Of a DNA stretch of 64,000 nt, positions 42,791 to 51,950 are shown piece after piece. The stretch is from an uncultured Cellulomonas sp. GTDB taxonomy: Bacteria > Actinomycetota > Actinomycetes > Actinomycetales > Cellulomonadaceae. Positions within the stretch are counted from its first letter, which is position 1; each line of letters begins with the position of its first letter. The DNA lies in assembly GCF_947494015.1 (NCBI RefSeq), contig NZ_CANLTL010000005.1:220322-284321 (forward strand). Direction: 5' to 3'. The notes below the pieces were generated by a model. The model was not told the DNA's origin and did no database searches. It saw nothing but the letters and a program-made list of their open reading frames with translations. The translations under genes and the position numbers were made by a program.

Positions 42791-43914
42791 ACCCCGCCCG
42801 GGGAACCCGGTGGGGGCTGGCCGCGCGGCTGCTCGCCGCACTGGTCGTGGTCCTGGCCGTGGCAGCGGTCACCGCGTGGCTGGTCGCCTCCGCGGTCGGG
42901 CCGGGCCTGTTCCACGAGCACATGGTCCGCGCCGGCCTGCAGGACCACGACCAGGCGGTGATGCACGCAGAGCGGGCGTTCCGCGACGCCAGCGCCGTCT
43001 CCCTGGCCCTGGCCCTGAGTGCCGCGGCGATCGCCTCCGCAGGCGTCAGTGTCGTGCTCGCCCGGCGCATCGGCCGGTCCCTGGCCACCGTGTCCACGGC
43101 GGCCGCACGCCTGGGCGCGGGCCAGTACGAGTCCCGCGTCCCCACCGCCGGCCTCGGCGCGGAGTTCGACGACCTGGCCGCCTCGTTCAACACCATGGCC
43201 GCCCGCCTGCAAGACGCCGACCGGCTACGCGGACGCCTGCTGGCCGACGTCGCCCACGAGGTCCGCACCCCCGTGGCCACCATCGCCGGCTACCTCGAAG
43301 CGGTCCAGGACGGGGTCCAACCGCTGGACGATGCCACCATCACGGTGCTGGGCGACCAGGCCGCACGACTGACCCGGCTCGCCCAGGACCTGGCCGCCGT
43401 GACCCGCGCCGAGGCCGGCGACCTGACGCTCGACGTCGAGCCCGTCCCCGCACGCGACCTGCTCGAGCAGACCGCCATGGCATGGCGCGACCGCGCCACC
43501 GCGGCGGGCGTCCACCTGACCCTCGACCCCGACACCACCGCCGCGCCGGTGGCCGTCGACCGCCACCGCATCGCCCAGGTCCTGGACAACCTGGTCGCCA
43601 ACGCCCTGCGGCACACCCCGCCCGGCGGCACCATCACCCTGCACGCCGCGCCCGCCGACGGCTCCGGCCGCGTTGCCCTGTCCGTCGTCGACACCGGCGA
43701 GGGCATCGCCCCCGAGCACCTGCCGCACGTGTTCGAGCGGTTCTACCGCGCCGACACCGCACGCGACCGCGCCAGCGGCGGATCAGGCATCGGCCTGGCG
43801 ATCTGCAAAGCCCTCACCGAAGCGCACGGCGGCACCATCACAGCCACCAACGCCGGCGTCGGCGCCGGCGCGGCGTTCATCGCCACGCTCCCGGCAGCCA
43901 CTGTCAGCCCGTAG
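42787..43914 (+). CDS. EnvZ/CusS-type sensor histidine kinase
   Basis: The 375-residue kinase has two membrane helices (about 11-38 and 77-97) that flank a short outer loop of about 40 residues containing His and Met (LFHEHMVRAGLQDHDQAVMH), a HAMP domain (about 98-150), HisKA with DVAHEVRTPVATI (phosphoacceptor His about 159) and HATPase_c (N box DNLVANALRHT, G1 VDTGEGIAP, F box FERFYRADTA, G2 GGSGIGLAICKALTEAHGG). The compact His/Met loop could bind copper or silver, in contrast to the larger sensor of CusS. It pairs with the regulator upstream. Confidence 0.9.
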   Translation: MNPARGTRWGLAARLLAALVVVLAVAAVTAWLVASAVGPGLFHEHMVRAGLQDHDQAVMHAERAFRDASAVSLALALSAAAIASAGVSVVLARRIGRSLATVSTAAARLGAGQYESRVPTAGLGAEFDDLAASFNTMAARLQDADRLRGRLLADVAHEVRTPVATIAGYLEAVQDGVQPLDDATITVLGDQAARLTRLAQDLAAVTRAEAGDLTLDVEPVPARDLLEQTAMAWRDRATAAGVHLTLDPDTTAAPVAVDRHRIAQVLDNLVANALRHTPPGGTITLHAAPADGSGRVALSVVDTGEGIAPEHLPHVFERFYRADTARDRASGGSGIGLAICKALTEAHGGTITATNAGVGAGAAFIATLPAATVSP

Positions 43915-44024
43915 CGCACCCGGGACTCGCCGACAGCGGTTCGTGACCGGATCGTGACAATGGCGTGTCCGTGCGGTTAGCATCACCGCCAGCCTCGGCC
44001 TCGCCGGGGTCGCCTGAGGTGGAC

Positions 44025-44187
44025 CGCCGAGTCCTGCCACCACTGATGGCCTCGTGAAATCTCGCTGGCAGGAGCGGGGGACCCAATGTTCGTCGGGCGC
44101 CGGTCACGGTGCCCTTGGGGTGAAGCCTGCCCATTCGGGCTGGCCGGGTGCTGCTCCGACCCGAACCCGACAGCTGACCTCGCAGGC
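44025..44187 (+). promoter_or_regulatory. c-di-AMP (ydaO/yuaA-type) riboswitch
   Basis: The leader has the conserved elements in order: CCGAGTCCTGCCACC (from 44028), GCAGGAGCGGGGGACCCAA (44067-44086), CCTTGGGGTGAAG (44113-44125) and CTCCGACCCGAACCCGACAG then CTGACCTCGCAGGCG (44154-44188). This is the actinobacterial ydaO pattern that normally precedes cell-wall hydrolase genes. It ends just before the ribosome site GGAGAG (44191) of an NlpC/P60 gene; c-di-AMP binding is expected to turn expression off. Confidence 0.9.
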
Positions 44188-44204
44188 GACCGGAGAGGGC
44201 ACCC

Positions 44205-45041
44205 ATGTCACCGACGCCTGCCTCGGCGCGTCACCGTTCGCCCGGCCGGCCGGCAACGCCGCTGACCGACCTCGCTGCAGCCGCGACCGGCTCGATCGCT
44301 GTTGTTGGGCGTCGCACGGCGGTCGCGGCCGCGTCCGCTGGGCTGGTCGTGTCCAGCCTCGCCGCGCCGGCCGGTGCTGCCCCCGAGGCTGCGGCGGTCA
44401 CCCGTGTGCCGGCCGTGGACACCTCCGCGCTGACCGCGCAGGCCCGCGCGGTCCTCGCGACCGCACCGGTGGTCACCGTGGCAGCGGACGTGCAGTTCGC
44501 TCTCGACGTGCCTGCAGTCACCGTGGTCAAGGACCCGCCCCCGCCGCCGCCGCCGCCCAAGGTCGTGGCGCCCAAGCCGCGGGCCGCAGCCGCCAGCCGC
44601 AGTGCCCAGCGCGCACCTGTCGCGGCGGCCGCCGCGCAGCCGGCAACCGAATCGTCCGCGGCCGAGCCTGCTGCCGAGCCCGTGGGTGCGGCCGCGCCCG
44701 CCAGTGCCAACGGCAACGCGATCGTGGAGATCGCCTCGCGGTACGTCGGGGTGCCGTACCTGTGGGGCGGCAGCACCCCGTCAGGGTTCGACTGCTCGGG
44801 CTACACCTCGTACGTGTTCGCGCAGGTCGGGATCAAGCTGCCGCGGACCTCGTCCGCGCAGCGCAACGTCGGCACCGTCGTGCCGCGGTCCGAAGCCCAG
44901 CCGGGCGACCTGATCTGGACCCCCGGGCACATCGCCATCTACGCCGGCGGCAACACACAGGTCGACGCACCCCGGCCGGGCAAGAGCATCCAGATCCGCG
45001 AGATCTGGCAGTCCAACCCGATCTTCATCCGGGTCTCCTAG
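44205..45041 (+). CDS. NlpC/P60 peptidoglycan endopeptidase
   Basis: The 278-residue secreted protein has a signal peptide (about 1-52), a long Ala/Pro linker with a run of nine prolines (about 105-150) and an NlpC/P60 catalytic domain (about 170-278). Catalytic residues are visible: Cys in GFDCSGYTSYVF (about 199), His in WTPGHIAIYAGG (about 247) and the third polar residue soon after. It cleaves stem peptides (D-Glu to diamino acid bond). It is controlled by the c-di-AMP riboswitch and followed by a strong terminator, so it is a single-gene unit and probably host-like in regulation. Confidence 0.92.
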   Translation: MSPTPASARHRSPGRPATPLTDLAAAATGSIAVVGRRTAVAAASAGLVVSSLAAPAGAAPEAAAVTRVPAVDTSALTAQARAVLATAPVVTVAADVQFALDVPAVTVVKDPPPPPPPPKVVAPKPRAAAASRSAQRAPVAAAAAQPATESSAAEPAAEPVGAAAPASANGNAIVEIASRYVGVPYLWGGSTPSGFDCSGYTSYVFAQVGIKLPRTSSAQRNVGTVVPRSEAQPGDLIWTPGHIAIYAGGNTQVDAPRPGKSIQIREIWQSNPIFIRVS

Positions 45042-45049
45042 ACCGCGCG

Positions 45050-45084
45050 GGAGGTCCTGGGTGCGGAGGGTGCCCAGGACCTCC
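45050..45084 (+). terminator. intrinsic terminator after NlpC/P60
   Basis: Perfect 12-base stem GGAGGTCCTGGG / CCCAGGACCTCC with an 11-base loop, starting 9 bases after the stop codon and followed by GGCGTGTTT. The remaining stretch to 45393 holds no gene that I can support. Confidence 0.88.
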
Positions 45085-45393
45085 GGCGTGTTTGGCGACG
45101 GTGACGGGCTACGTCACTGTCGCCGCAGTGCGGCGTCTCGCGGGCCTCGACTGAAGCACGCGCAACGGGGATCACACCGAGCCGACGCTCGGCGGAGGCG
45201 AGAAGATCCACGCTGCACCCCGTGAGCGCAGCTGCATACTGGTCGGTCCCGGGCCACCGGCCGCCGCATTCGTCGTCTCGGCGTCGCACCCGTCATGATG
45301 TGGCGCCCCCGCAGTGGGCGGATGCTGTCGCCTGCGCGTCATGCGATGCGCAGGCCTACTGCAGGTCGGGGCCCCATCGGATCAGGAGGTGAC

Positions 45394-45840
45394 GTGGCAG
45401 CTACGCGTAGCCTCTCGCGCTTCCTGAGTCATGTGATCCCCGCGGCCGTGATGCTGGTGATGGTGCTTGCGCTCACCGTCGCGCACGGCGGTGGCGTCGT
45501 GTCCGGGTCCACAGACGCCCACGTCGCGCTGCCCGTGTCTGCCCACGCGGTGACCCACCGGCAGCCGGTGGCCCTGATGGTTCCCGACCGTGTCGATGCA
45601 CCTAGCTCCACGGTCGTCGCAGTGAACGACAGCGGAACTGACCATGACGCGGTCGCGAGTTGCATGCTCGCGGTCGCCGCGCTCGTGGGCCTCGCCGCCC
45701 TCACGCGCTTCGCGCGCCGAACAGCCAACTACCCCAGCTCTCCGAGCTGGCGGCGCGCGCGTGGTCCCATACCGCGCCTGATCCAGCGAGCCGGGGTGGG
45801 GCGACCACCGCGGTTTGGTCTGTGCGTGCTGAGAACGTAA
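45394..45840 (+). CDS. DUF6153-like secreted or membrane protein
   Basis: The 148-residue protein has an N-terminal hydrophobic helix (HVIPAAVMLVMVLALTVAHG), a His/Ser/Val-rich middle, a second helix (ASCMLAVAALVGLAALTRFA) and a basic C terminus ending RFGLCVLRT. The same plan occurs at 1413-1838 and 52680-53150. GTG has a strong AGGAGGT site 6 bases upstream. DUF6153 proteins are short and His-containing; a role in metal handling is plausible but untested. It stands alone between the NlpC/P60 unit and a DUF418 gene. Confidence 0.6.
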   Translation: MAATRSLSRFLSHVIPAAVMLVMVLALTVAHGGGVVSGSTDAHVALPVSAHAVTHRQPVALMVPDRVDAPSSTVVAVNDSGTDHDAVASCMLAVAALVGLAALTRFARRTANYPSSPSWRRARGPIPRLIQRAGVGRPPRFGLCVLRT

Positions 45841-46326
45841 GCCTTGCCGTGAAGCGGCTCGCCCGAGTACGCCGCGCCGCGTCGCCGGGGCGCCGCTCCG
45901 CGCAGCCATGTCTATGGTCTGGGCGTCAACCCCCGCGGTGACCTCAAAGGGAAGCCGTAGACCTTCGACGGGCAAAGCCTGGTCGACGACGGGCACGGCG
46001 TCGATCACGTACCCAGGGCTTTCACCGTCCTCAGCGAGCACTCATGCGTGGCGGTCACCCTTACCGGCGTGGATCAACCACGATGTCGGTCGCTGTGGGC
46101 GTCAGCTTCCCCCGCAGCCTTGAGCATGCTGACACCCCCCAGATCACGGTGGTGGCACGCCGCTGACGGTTCCCCTAAGCCTCGTACCGGCGGGGTCTGG
46201 AGTGGTCAGAGCTCGGCCGTGCAGTAGCAGGCCACGGCCGATGCCTGCGAGTACCAAGACAACGCACCAGAAGAAGGAGGATCGCTATGCCGTGCAAGAG
46301 CGCTGGGTCGCGATCGGAAGCGGCGC
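45841..46326. other. intergenic, possible relics only
   Basis: No intact gene is seen. Around 45905-45950 one frame reads SHVYGLGVNPRGDL, which resembles the SHVHGVAVNPADGL start of the lipoprotein at 38910-39821, so a decayed fragment of that family may lie here. The frame is soon closed. Confidence 0.3.
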
Positions 46327-47466
46327 GTGCCACACCGTAGGGCAGGCAGCGCAGACAACAAGACCGCTGCACTACACCCGACTGGTGCCGTAGGAACGCG
46401 CATCTTTGCGCTGGACGCTGCGCGTGGGCTGGCACTGGTCGGGATGATCATCGTCAACGTCGGTCCCACGACGGTCGAAGGGGTGCTGGAGCGCCTCTAC
46501 CTGTTTCCCTACGGGCGTGCGTCGATCCTCTTCGTGGTGGTCGCCGGAATAGGCATGGGCATGTTCCTGCGGGCCCGACCGGCGCGCGGGCGCCGCTCCC
46601 TCATGCTCCTGTGGAGGGCGGCCGTGCTCCTCGCCGGTGGCCTGGCGTTGCAGAGCCTGACCGACGACGTCGGCGTCATCCTGCCGTTGTACGGACTGCT
46701 CTTTCTGTCGGTGCTCGTCTTGCAGTTCCTGCCCCCGGTCGCGCTCATAACGTCCGCGGTCACGCTGGCAGTGGTCGGACCAGTTCTGTACCTCAACCAC
46801 GTCGCCACCGAGTCGGTCGGCGCGCACTCCCAGCTGGTCCAGCTCGGCGACACCCCAGTGGACGTCATCCACGGGCTGGTCGTCTCCGGGCGCTACCCCT
46901 TGGTGACCTGGGCAGTGCCCTTTGTGCTGGGCATCTGGGTGGCACAGACCGACCTGACCAACCACACAGTCATCAGACGGCTCCTCGTGTGGGGGGCTGC
47001 CGCCACCGGTGTCGGGCTCGCGCTCAGCCAGGCGGCACTGGCCCTGCTGGGCTCAGCCGCAGATGAGGGATACCTGCGGCTGCTCACCGGTGCCGCGCAC
47101 GGCCAGATGCCGCTATGGCTCCTGAGTAGCTGCGGGGGAGCGCTCTTCACGATCGCCGTCCTGCTGCGCCTGTGGCCGCGAGTCCGGCGGATTGCTCGAC
47201 CTCTGACAGCGGCCGGTCAGCTGGCGCTGACCCTGTACGTGCTTCACGTCATGGTCCTGGCAGTAATCGCACCACCGGCCGACATCCAGGTCAGCGCTGG
47301 CGCGATTCTCAGCGCCATCCTCATCACCGCCTGCCTCCTGCTCGCCGTCTTGTGGCGCCAGCACTTCTCGATTGGTCCGTTGGAATGGGTCCTGCGCGCG
47401 GCATGGCTTCCGTGGTTGCACCAGAGCCCGGCGCCCCGCGCCACAACGACTCAGTTCACCCCTTGA
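46327..47466 (+). CDS. DUF418/HGSNAT-type polytopic membrane protein
   Basis: The 379-residue protein has about ten membrane helices. It opens RIFALDAARGLALVGMIIVN (about 24-43), the R-x-x-x-x-D-x-x-RG-x-A-x-x-GM motif of the DUF418/DUF1624/HGSNAT acyltransferase-like group, and ends with the DUF418-like segment AGQLALTLYVLHVMVLAVIA (about 300). The members probably transfer acyl groups across the membrane; the substrate is unknown. It is 16 bases upstream of a gamma-glutamyltranspeptidase gene, so the two are an operon. A second family member lies at 57224-58450 and a relic at 8908-9570. The GTG start is weakly supported. Confidence 0.78.
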   Translation: MPHRRAGSADNKTAALHPTGAVGTRIFALDAARGLALVGMIIVNVGPTTVEGVLERLYLFPYGRASILFVVVAGIGMGMFLRARPARGRRSLMLLWRAAVLLAGGLALQSLTDDVGVILPLYGLLFLSVLVLQFLPPVALITSAVTLAVVGPVLYLNHVATESVGAHSQLVQLGDTPVDVIHGLVVSGRYPLVTWAVPFVLGIWVAQTDLTNHTVIRRLLVWGAAATGVGLALSQAALALLGSAADEGYLRLLTGAAHGQMPLWLLSSCGGALFTIAVLLRLWPRVRRIARPLTAAGQLALTLYVLHVMVLAVIAPPADIQVSAGAILSAILITACLLLAVLWRQHFSIGPLEWVLRAAWLPWLHQSPAPRATTTQFTP

Positions 47467-47482
47467 TCGAAGGATCCTCACC

Positions 47483-49228
47483 ATGCGTCTGAACCCGTCC
47501 ACGTCACGCACGAAGTCCCCCCCAGGATCTGGGGCTCTCAAAAGACGGTCGCCCCGCGCCACCACGGTGGTCGCCATGCTCGCGGCGTCGCTGACTTTGG
47601 TAACTACCGGCTGCACCACCGCAGCGCCGAATCCACCGGACCAAACCACGAGTTCTACGGCGCCGACACCACAACCCCCGACGCCCACGCCGATGACGAC
47701 GGCGGCGGCGACTTTGGGGGCGTACGGGGTGAACTCAGGGCACCCACTGGCCACGCGAGCGGGAATGAGCGTCCTCGAAATGGGAGGCAACGCCGTCGAC
47801 GCCGCCATTGCAACGGCGTTCGCTGACGCCGTCATGCAGCCGGCATCGTCGGGCATCGGCGGCGGCGGCACCACGATCGTCGCCGAACAGGGTCGAGCCC
47901 TCAACTACGACTACCGCGAGGTCGTCAACCAGGCCGGCGTCATCCCCTCCAGCGGTGCAGGCGTCCCAGGGTTCGTCGCTGGCATGCAGGAACTTCATCT
48001 GCAGCACGGCACCGTCGAGTGGACGACGTTGCTGGAACCCGCCATCCAGCTCGCCGAGGAGGGTGCCCCGGTCTCGGGATACCTCGCCGCAACGATCAAC
48101 AGCAACCTGGGACGGCGTGTCACCGGCCGCCTGCCGCACTTCAGATCCCCAGGTGGGGAGTTCCTGCAAGAAGGGGAGACGCTCATCCAAGCCGAGCTGG
48201 CAGCCACGATGAGAACCCTCGCCGCCGAGGGATCCCCAGCCTTCTACAACGGCTCTCTGACCGAAGTGATCAGCACCGTAGAGGGCATCGACCCAGCATC
48301 GCTGGCCGCGTACACCGTGCAGACGTCCACCCCGCCCAGCGGCCAAGTCGGGCGGTACACGATGCTGTCCGGGTCCCCGGCGCTGCCGGGAGCCGCCATC
48401 ATCCAAATGGTCCAGATCGCCGAGGCCGCCGGGATCGGCACCGTCGACCCGAACTCCGCGGACTTCGTCGATCTGCAGTCACGTGCCTGGCAGGTGGCGA
48501 ACGCCGCCGTGCAGACAGTCTTCGGCGATCCGGCCTTCGTCGAGGTCCCGGTGGACCAGCTCACCGACGCCCCCGCGAACGCCGTCATCGCCCAGACCCT
48601 GCCCGCGCCATCGTTCGACCAGTCCGCCCAGGCTTACGAGGGAGCGCCGAACACCACACACATCTCTGTGGTGGACGCCGACGGCATGGCGGTGTCCATG
48701 ACCAACACCATCACCAACTACTGGGGGTCGGGTCAGTACGTTGCCGGCTTCTTCGTCAACGACCAGCTCGAACGATTCGGCGACATCGGTTCCGGTGGTG
48801 CTAACGCGCCAGCAGCCGCCGGGCGCCGCTCGGTGACATGGAGCAGCCCCTCCATGCTGCTCGACGACCAGGACCGGCCGGTGCTGGTCATCGGCACGCC
48901 AGGTGGTCGCCAGATTCCCAACACCACCGCGCAGGTGATCACCATGTGGGCGCTGCATGGGATGAGCCTGGACGAAGCTGTGGCGGCCGACCGCTTCATC
49001 CTCGCCGACGGTCAACTCAGCATCGAGTCCGACCGCCTCGCTGGCGACTTGCGTGCACGCGGCTACCCGGTACGTGTCACCGCCCCGGAGTCGAAAGCCA
49101 ACTGGGGATCGGTCCAAGCCCTCCAGATCGACTGGGACGCCGGCGTGGTCTCCGGGGTGGCCGACACGCGTCGGTCGGCCGGCGTTGAGGTCGCGGTCGG
49201 CACACCCACCTCAACGACGAACGGATAG
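47483..49228 (+). CDS. ggt: gamma-glutamyltranspeptidase, lipoprotein form
   Basis: The 581-residue protein has a lipoprotein signal with lipobox VTTGC (Cys about 44), a Thr/Pro linker, then the GGT precursor. Large-subunit motifs are YGVNSGHPLATRAGMSVLEM and GGNAVDAAIATAFADAVMQP-like sequence, and SSGIGGGGTTIV (about 128). Autoprocessing would occur before the catalytic Thr in NTTHISVVDADG (about 390). GGRQIPNTTAQVI and the C-terminal region match the small subunit. It hydrolyses or transfers gamma-glutamyl groups outside the cell. AAGGA lies 9 bases before ATG. It is co-transcribed with the DUF418 gene. Actinobacteria use mycothiol in place of glutathione, so the natural substrate is open. 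Confidence 0.9.
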   Translation: MRLNPSTSRTKSPPGSGALKRRSPRATTVVAMLAASLTLVTTGCTTAAPNPPDQTTSSTAPTPQPPTPTPMTTAAATLGAYGVNSGHPLATRAGMSVLEMGGNAVDAAIATAFADAVMQPASSGIGGGGTTIVAEQGRALNYDYREVVNQAGVIPSSGAGVPGFVAGMQELHLQHGTVEWTTLLEPAIQLAEEGAPVSGYLAATINSNLGRRVTGRLPHFRSPGGEFLQEGETLIQAELAATMRTLAAEGSPAFYNGSLTEVISTVEGIDPASLAAYTVQTSTPPSGQVGRYTMLSGSPALPGAAIIQMVQIAEAAGIGTVDPNSADFVDLQSRAWQVANAAVQTVFGDPAFVEVPVDQLTDAPANAVIAQTLPAPSFDQSAQAYEGAPNTTHISVVDADGMAVSMTNTITNYWGSGQYVAGFFVNDQLERFGDIGSGGANAPAAAGRRSVTWSSPSMLLDDQDRPVLVIGTPGGRQIPNTTAQVITMWALHGMSLDEAVAADRFILADGQLSIESDRLAGDLRARGYPVRVTAPESKANWGSVQALQIDWDAGVVSGVADTRRSAGVEVAVGTPTSTTNG

Positions 49229-49393
49229 GCGCATTGCGCAGGCGCCAACACCGGCACGCTGACTTCTCGGTTCGCGCCGTGGTGGTGGTGGTTCGTGTCG
49301 AGCCTCTTGGTGCTGGTGAGCACGCTGAGCCTGCTTCTCGTGGCTGAAAGACTTCGCCCCAGCGCCCAGGTCATCCGCCGTGTGACGCCACCG

Positions 49394-51148
49394 TCAGGCG
49401 CCGCGGGCGCCGACCTGCCGCCGCCCCGTCTTGCCCCGCAGCTGGTGTGCGCCTGCGCCGGCGATGAAGACCAGGGCTAGAGCGTCCACGGCCAGAGGCA
49501 GTCGAGCCCCGATCCGGTCGCTGGGAGTCAAGGACGTCCGCAGCGGCAGCTGGGCCGACATCTGGTCTGCGGTGAAGAGCGAGGTCCGGTCGACGGTCGA
49601 ACCGTCGGGACGGATGAGAGCACTGACGCCGACCGTCGACACCTGCACGACCGCCCGACCATGTTCGGCTGCTCGGAACCGGGACATGGCCAGCTGCTGG
49701 GTCGACTCCTGGGTCATGCCGAACGACGCGTTATTCGTCGGGATGACGATGAGCTCGCCCCCGGCCAGTACCGACTGGCGGATGAGGTCGTCATAGGCGA
49801 CCTCAAAGCAGATCGCTACCGAAATCGGCACCGAGCGACCCAGCCGCTCGATCGGCACGCCAATCGGGGCCGGGTCGGTGCCGGCGGTCATGTCGGTCCT
49901 GACCAGGTCGACCGCGGGCGTGATCCGGCGGAAGAAGTCCCGGTAGGGGATGTACTCACCGAACGGCACGGGATGCTGCTTGGTGTAACTAGCTGTCGCG
50001 CCGACGGCCGGCTCCCACACGATGTAGTCGTTGTACCGGGTGTCCTCCAGGAACCGCTGCGTGCCCAGCATGATCGGGACCCCAGCAGCCCGTGCCGCCG
50101 CTTGGACGACCGCTCGTGCATCCTGATCGGTGCGCGGGTCGATGTCCGATGCGCTTTCGGGCCACAGCAGCAGGTCCAGCTGCCCAGCGGGTAGGCGCTC
50201 CAGGAGCGCCCGCGTCCCGGCGGCGTGGTTGTCCAGCACCGCTCGAGCCTGAGACATCGCCTCGGCTCCGCGGGCCGGCACATTGCCTTGCACAGCACCG
50301 ATGTTCACGGTCCCCGTCTGCGCCCCGGTGCTGACCGGTACGAGCAGCGGCAACGACGTGGTGGCGATGCACAGCACCGCCCCGGTGACCGCTGTTGCGG
50401 GGTTCCGGCTCAGCGCTGCGGTGATCACCGTGCCCAGGACGGCGCCGATGAGCGCCACGATGAAGCTGACCAGGGTGGACCCCCCGAGAGGCGCGAGCCG
50501 CAAGAGGGGGGAGTCGGTCTGAGAGAAGGCGAGCGTGGCCCAAGGGAAGCCACCGAAGGGCACCGTGCTGCGCAGGTGCTCGACGGCGACCCAGAGCACC
50601 GCGAAGCTGACGCACTGAAGCCACAGTCGGGTCCCGATGACGGGGACACGCCAGACCAATGCCGCTGCAGCGGCCAACACCCCGATGGCGCCCGCTTCGG
50701 CGATGGCCAGGGCAAGCCAGCCGATGGGTTGCCCCACCGCTTCGTTCGCCCACCACAGGTGCGGCAAGAACAGGCCGAGCCCGAACGCCGAACCGACGGC
50801 AAAGCCCCACCGCGCGGAGTTGTGGCGTACCGCCACGGCGAGCAGGGCGACACCGACGTACGCCATCGCCCACCACGACTTGCTGGGAAACGCCGTCTCG
50901 GTCAGCAGGCCGCCGGTCGCGCTCATGACCAGAGCCAGACCTCGCGACGGAACGAACAACGGGCGCGGGGGAGCGGTCTGCGGCGGTGAGATCCGACGCC
51001 CCCAGCGGGCCGACGAACGCAGAGACTGAGCGGTTGGCCAACCGCGGCCGTCAACCTGCTCCCCGGTGGCGTCGGGTTGGCCAACGACATCGGTGACGGT
51101 AGGAGTGCGCGGTGGACGCAGCTCGGTCCATACTGCGGCGCGCTTCAC
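49394..51148 (-). CDS. lnt: apolipoprotein N-acyltransferase, copy 2
   Basis: The 584-residue protein is closely similar to lnt copy 1 over the whole length. Triad residues: Glu in LWPESASD, Lys in SYTKQHPVPFGEYIPYR and Cys in VAICFEVAYDDL. Long identical stretches (for example LAGGELIVIPTNNASFGMTQ) point to a fairly recent duplication. The GTG start at 51148 overlaps the stop of the M15 peptidase gene (GTGA), adding a non-conserved leader of about 80 residues; starts at the first helix cannot be excluded. Having Lnt translationally coupled to a D,D-carboxypeptidase-like gene is unusual. Its ending overlaps nothing of the ggt gene. Confidence 0.88.
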   Translation of the reverse strand: MKRAAVWTELRPPRTPTVTDVVGQPDATGEQVDGRGWPTAQSLRSSARWGRRISPPQTAPPRPLFVPSRGLALVMSATGGLLTETAFPSKSWWAMAYVGVALLAVAVRHNSARWGFAVGSAFGLGLFLPHLWWANEAVGQPIGWLALAIAEAGAIGVLAAAAALVWRVPVIGTRLWLQCVSFAVLWVAVEHLRSTVPFGGFPWATLAFSQTDSPLLRLAPLGGSTLVSFIVALIGAVLGTVITAALSRNPATAVTGAVLCIATTSLPLLVPVSTGAQTGTVNIGAVQGNVPARGAEAMSQARAVLDNHAAGTRALLERLPAGQLDLLLWPESASDIDPRTDQDARAVVQAAARAAGVPIMLGTQRFLEDTRYNDYIVWEPAVGATASYTKQHPVPFGEYIPYRDFFRRITPAVDLVRTDMTAGTDPAPIGVPIERLGRSVPISVAICFEVAYDDLIRQSVLAGGELIVIPTNNASFGMTQESTQQLAMSRFRAAEHGRAVVQVSTVGVSALIRPDGSTVDRTSLFTADQMSAQLPLRTSLTPSDRIGARLPLAVDALALVFIAGAGAHQLRGKTGRRQVGARGA

Positions 51149-51723
51149 GCGCGGTACACCCAGTGCCACGGCTCTCGAGGGGTGTCCTCGACGAAGCCGA
51201 AGCGCCCGGCGTTGGCGCGCATCCACGACTGGGCGCGGTCGTTGAGGTCGAGGTCGACTGCCATCCCCCAACCGTGCGGGCTGGTTCCGGGGTTGGCCGC
51301 GAGGCCGCCCTGGGAGTACAGACCCTTGCGCGCCGCGACGTCGACCTGCGCGTCGTATGACCGGTAGGAGTCGGTGATGCCGATCTTGACGCCGTCGCGC
51401 GCCGCCGCCGCCATCAGCGACTCCAGAGCCTCGCCGGCGGGCGCCCACAGTTTGTGCCCCGTGGTCCCGACCTTCTTCAGCGCGGCGGGCGGGATCTTCC
51501 CGTTCCCGTAGGCGGCGAGGTCGGCCGGGATGCCGTCCGCAGTCCGCCGGGCACCTGAGGCAGCCGCGCCGGTGGCAGCGGAGCTGGCCACCGCCTCGCT
51601 CAGGACCTGGCTGAACTGCGCGCCCGTACCGTCACTGAGCGGGCGTCCGCGGGGCGCACTCATCGAGCTGATGGTCGCCTGGATAGCGGCCATCCGCTGT
51701 GAGATCGCCGTGATGCCGTCCAC
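51145..51723 (-). CDS. M15-family D-Ala-D-Ala carboxypeptidase-like protein
   Basis: The 192-residue protein has a zinc-peptidase domain (about 75-192) with the VanY/M15B signatures SYRSYDAQVDVAARKG (about 122), TSPHGWGMAVDLDLND (about 145, SxHxxGxAxD) and the closing PWHWVYRA with the third zinc ligand region. The head (VDGITAISQRMAAIQATISS) has no signal peptide and resembles the N terminus of small lytic proteins located in actinobacterial flagellar operons, as I recall. GTG has GAGGAGGG 6 bases upstream. It trims or cross-reads peptidoglycan stem peptides. It is translationally coupled to lnt copy 2. Confidence 0.82.
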   Translation of the reverse strand: MDGITAISQRMAAIQATISSMSAPRGRPLSDGTGAQFSQVLSEAVASSAATGAAASGARRTADGIPADLAAYGNGKIPPAALKKVGTTGHKLWAPAGEALESLMAAAARDGVKIGITDSYRSYDAQVDVAARKGLYSQGGLAANPGTSPHGWGMAVDLDLNDRAQSWMRANAGRFGFVEDTPREPWHWVYRA

Positions 51724-51950
51724 TGTGTCGCCCTCCTCATGTGGGCAATCGGCACGAATCGGTCGCATATGAGACGCATGTAGGTACGAGGCCCCACGTG
51801 CCCGTGGGGCGTCGGCCCTACACAGTCGGCGTACCGACCTAGGAGCAGTTGAATGTTCCCCTTGGAGTAAAGGAGAGACCACCGCGTTAGGCGGCGCCGT
51901 GGTGGGCCCAGCCGAGTGCCGTGCGGGGCCCACCACGAATCACACAGCGG

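Noticed and set aside
45900..46060. Relic of the BNR-like lipoprotein gene
   Set aside because: Only about 14 residues resemble SHVHGVAVNP at 38910-39821; too short to call a pseudogene.
49295..49480. A 61-codon plus-strand frame with a hydrophobic head (SSLLVLVSTLSLLLVAERLR)
   Set aside because: It overlaps the 3' end of lnt copy 2, has no ribosome site and no family; it may be the start of a lost membrane protein, but support is too weak to list.
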